Origin: Equadaptatus sp045642025
Lineage (GTDB): Bacteria; Synergistota; Synergistia; Synergistales; Synergistaceae
DNA: 52,303 nucleotides
Assembly: GCA_045642025.1 (NCBI GenBank)
Contig: JAZUIB010000042.1
Coordinates: 1 to 52,303, forward strand
Reading direction: 5' to 3'
Under the pieces are notes generated by a model. That model was not told the DNA's origin and made no database searches. It saw nothing but the letters and a program-made list of their open reading frames with translations. Below, one piece after another: positions 50,894 through 52,303 of this stretch (its first letter is position 1; each line of letters begins with the position of its first letter). Position numbers and translations under genes: made by a program.

Positions 50894-51367
50894 CTATTTT
50901 TTCGGCGCTCCGGCCTTCGGCGCAGGTTGAGCTTGTGGTTTCTGCTGAGGTGCAGGCTGTGCCTGCGGTTTAGGCTGAGGTGCAGATCTTTTAATTTGCG
51001 GCATTGTCTGCTGTTTCGGAGGTTTTTTACCGAATATTCCGAACAGCGGAGCTTTGCGGCGTACAACAAATTCATAATTCCATACCCCTCTTGCGTTTGA
51101 TGCCCAACGCGCATTTATAATTTCCCAGTCACCCTGTTTAATTTCATTCAGCGTGACTACTGCGTTTTCAGAGAACATTATGGCATAATCATATTTTCTG
51201 CAACAGAGTCCAAGCAGATTACATAACAGAAGTACTATAACAGCAACAAGGACCAATCCTTTAAACAAACGTTGCTTTTTGCTTTTTTTATCTGTCCTTC
51301 TCGACTTTATTTCCGTTTCCTGCATTTCAGCAGTTTCGACAGACGTTCCGTTTGTAAATTCTTCCAT
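50894..51367 (-). CDS. Membrane protein with Pro/Gln-rich C-terminal tail
   Basis: 157 residues. One membrane helix (about 36-56, LVLVAVIVLLLCNLLGLCC) after a polar N-terminus, then about 40 residues outside, including WEIINARWASNARGVWNYEFVVRRK, and a Pro/Gln/Lys/Ala-rich tail (about 115-157, QAQPAPQQKPQAQPAPK repeats). Topology suggests N-in/C-out, the tail crossing the periplasm. ATG 51367 is chosen because aggagg lies eight bases upstream; an ATG two codons earlier is too close. Family unknown. Confidence 0.78.
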   Translation of the reverse strand: MEEFTNGTSVETAEMQETEIKSRRTDKKSKKQRLFKGLVLVAVIVLLLCNLLGLCCRKYDYAIMFSENAVVTLNEIKQGDWEIINARWASNARGVWNYEFVVRRKAPLFGIFGKKPPKQQTMPQIKRSAPQPKPQAQPAPQQKPQAQPAPKAGAPKK

Positions 51368-51616
51368 ACCCATTTCCTCCTGAAAATAATATTCCGATAA
51401 CGCTACAGACCTGCCGCTGCGCTGCTTCCGTTTATGATGGTCACATTATTTACCGCAAACACAGCCGCTACTACATATTACGGCAGTTTTGCTGAAATAT
51501 CAACTGTTTTGCTTTTTCTCTAAAAACTGGAACGTGTGGAAGTTTGTCAAGAACTTAGCGCAGACTATCCCGTGGTGTTTTCTTTTAAAACCTCACGGGC
51601 TTCGCCCGTAAAGTCA

Positions 51617-51655
51617 CTGGACACTGCGCTGACGCTTCGCGTCCCGCAGTGAGAC
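51617..51655. repeat. REP-like palindrome, copy of the 92-130 element
   Basis: Identical over 34 consecutive bases to 97-130, in the same orientation: outer stem cactgcg/cgcagtg (51622-51628 and 51645-51651), inner stem gacgc/gcgtc, loop ttc. The flanks ctgg and agac are also shared. Confidence 0.8.
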
Positions 51656-51904
51656 AAACATTTTTTGCTTAATGCTTACCACTCGCTTAGCTTTTTGTTT
51701 GTAGGGCGCTCGTACCTCGCTTGTAGTTTGTAGGTAGTAGTTTTTTCTACTTTCTACCTCCTACTTTCTTCTATCTACTTCCTATGATAATTAGTCATTG
51801 GTGCTTAGTAATTCGCTTTTTCCAAGTAACGACGCCGGTTTCCGCGGCAAACACGAGAAGACTATACAAAACGGGTGCAACCATAGTTTCCTTTTTTCTC
51901 TGTC

Positions 51905-51927
51905 ATTCCGCTCCAAATATGCGGAAT
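51905..51927. repeat. Diverged REP-like palindrome
   Basis: attccgc (51905-51911) pairs with gcggaat (51921-51927). The preceding gtc and following ccgg match the flanks of the element at 249-280. The inner stem is weak, so this is a degenerate member. Confidence 0.5.
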
Positions 51928-52032
51928 CCGGCGTCTTTGGCTTGCCTTTGTTCCTTTGCAGGCTGCACTCTGCCAGTGCAGGACATCAATGGGGGAGAGT
52001 TGCCTCGTACGCACTGCAAGGTATACCTCTGC

Positions 52033-52081
52033 AAAACAAAGACAGACAGGCAGGCAGACGGCTGCAACAGCCGCCGCCTGC
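52033..52081 (-). terminator. Terminator after the YadA-like gene
   Basis: On the minus strand gcaggcggcggct pairs with agccgtctgcctgc (one or two mismatches) around gttgc, followed by a pyrimidine-rich tail ending ttgtttt. Confidence 0.65.
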
Positions 52082-52095
52082 TATATTGCTGAATA

Positions 52096-52302
52096 TTATT
52101 TCTTTATAAGCTTCTTCAGCTCCTCAAGACCTTCTTTGAGCGCCTTGATTTCTTCGTCCTGTGCCGCAATCTTCTCTTTGAGTGCAGCGTTTTCAGCATC
52201 CTGCGCCTGATTCTTCTCGTTCAGATACTTCACCTGTTTCTGAAGCTCTGCGCGCGTCTTTGCCGTTTCGCCCTTGCCGAACTTGAAGCTCACGCCCGCG
52301 TT
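52096..52302 (-). CDS. 3' end of a YadA-like trimeric autotransporter (partial)
   Basis: Only the last 68 codons lie in the window; the frame stays open to the edge. It begins NAGVSFKFGK, like the last beta-strand of a YadA-type membrane anchor, and continues as a coiled coil of about 55 residues (heptads through KYLNEKNQAQDAENAALKEK and EEIKALKEGLEELKKL). In E. coli-type YadA proteins the anchor ends at the last strand; a trailing coiled coil is known in some other phyla. If correct it would point into the periplasm. The call rests on one short motif. Confidence 0.6.
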   Translation of the reverse strand, partial: NAGVSFKFGKGETAKTRAELQKQVKYLNEKNQAQDAENAALKEKIAAQDEEIKALKEGLEELKKLIKK

Positions 52303-52303
52303 G

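Larger units (their letters stand above)
51368..52032. other. Intergenic region with repeats and no credible gene
   Basis: About 660 bases. It contains a REP-like palindrome (51617-51655), a second palindrome with attccgc/gcggaat (51905-51927), a tract of gtaggtag/ctaccta-type repeats (about 51720-51785) and the AT-rich unit at 51784-51812. Plus-strand open frames across 51784-52109 cross these repeats and have no ribosome sites, so I do not call them. Confidence 0.6.

Noticed and set aside
51784..52109. Plus-strand overlapping frames near the right end
   Set aside because: They cross a palindrome, repeats and the terminator of the YadA-like gene and have no ribosome sites.

Overview
The window looks like chromosome of a strictly anaerobic, diderm (outer-membrane) bacterium. 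Evidence is a LpxL-type acyltransferase, the C-terminal end of a YadA-like trimeric autotransporter, two tripartite TRAP transporters, rubrerythrin, HypCDEF and a nitrogenase-like reductase. The mix would suit a gut or sediment Synergistota-type organism, but that placement is inference from gene content. Most genes between 0.4 and 18.5 kb lie on the minus strand; nearly every transcription unit ends in a clear hairpin terminator.

Layout. 0-0.37 kb: terminator and a cluster of REP-like palindromes. 0.37-3.3 kb: TRAP transporter (dctPQM). 3.6-7.7 kb: Aas-like acyl-ACP synthetase, rubrerythrin, cobalamin adenosyltransferase, M48 peptidase. 8-16.45 kb: one long minus-strand operon with its own promoter and a ~160 nt leader ending in an intrinsic terminator. 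It encodes a TM1266-type small regulator, a NifH-like reductase, two nitrogenase component-1-like proteins, then HypF, HypC, HypD and HypE. 16.5-18.7 kb: exported FAD oxidoreductase, tRNA-Thr and tRNA-Tyr. 18.8-20.5 kb: an IS30-family element with several extra copies of its ends. 20.6-22 kb: small exported protein, OhrR-like regulator, Lys-rich protein. 22.3-25.1 kb: second TRAP transporter. 25.2-27.6 kb: decaying region with a tRNA-Ala, a frameshifted gene and a phosphodiester-glycosidase pseudogene.

27.7-35.6 kb: PepSY protein, prepilin peptidase, LpxL-like acyltransferase, a NarL-type two-component system, ilvE, a MazG-like protein, an IMPACT-family protein and a HIT protein. 35.7-38.5 kb: a SYLF lipid-binding protein followed by four small exported proteins very rich in His, Gly, Tyr or Arg. 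38.6-46.9 kb: ankyrin protein, PI-PLC-like lipoprotein, nicotinate phosphoribosyltransferase, a two-subunit UxaA/SuyAB-type lyase, argininosuccinate synthase, a DMT exporter and a TIGR04076-type protein. 47-48.8 kb: Ldh2-type dehydrogenase and HAD phosphatase. 48.9-49.6 kb: tRNA-Arg and a four-helix-bundle gene flanked by inverted repeats, probably a small mobile cassette. 49.6-52.3 kb: gamma-glutamylcyclotransferase-like protein, histidine phosphatase, Pro-rich membrane protein, more palindromic repeats and the YadA-like 3' end.

The most interesting system is the 8-16.45 kb operon. It joins a nitrogenase-like reductase to HypCDEF, the part of the hydrogenase machinery that makes the Fe(CN)2CO unit. 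HypA, HypB and any hydrogenase subunit are absent from the window. The coupling is close: overlapping genes, one promoter and one regulated leader.
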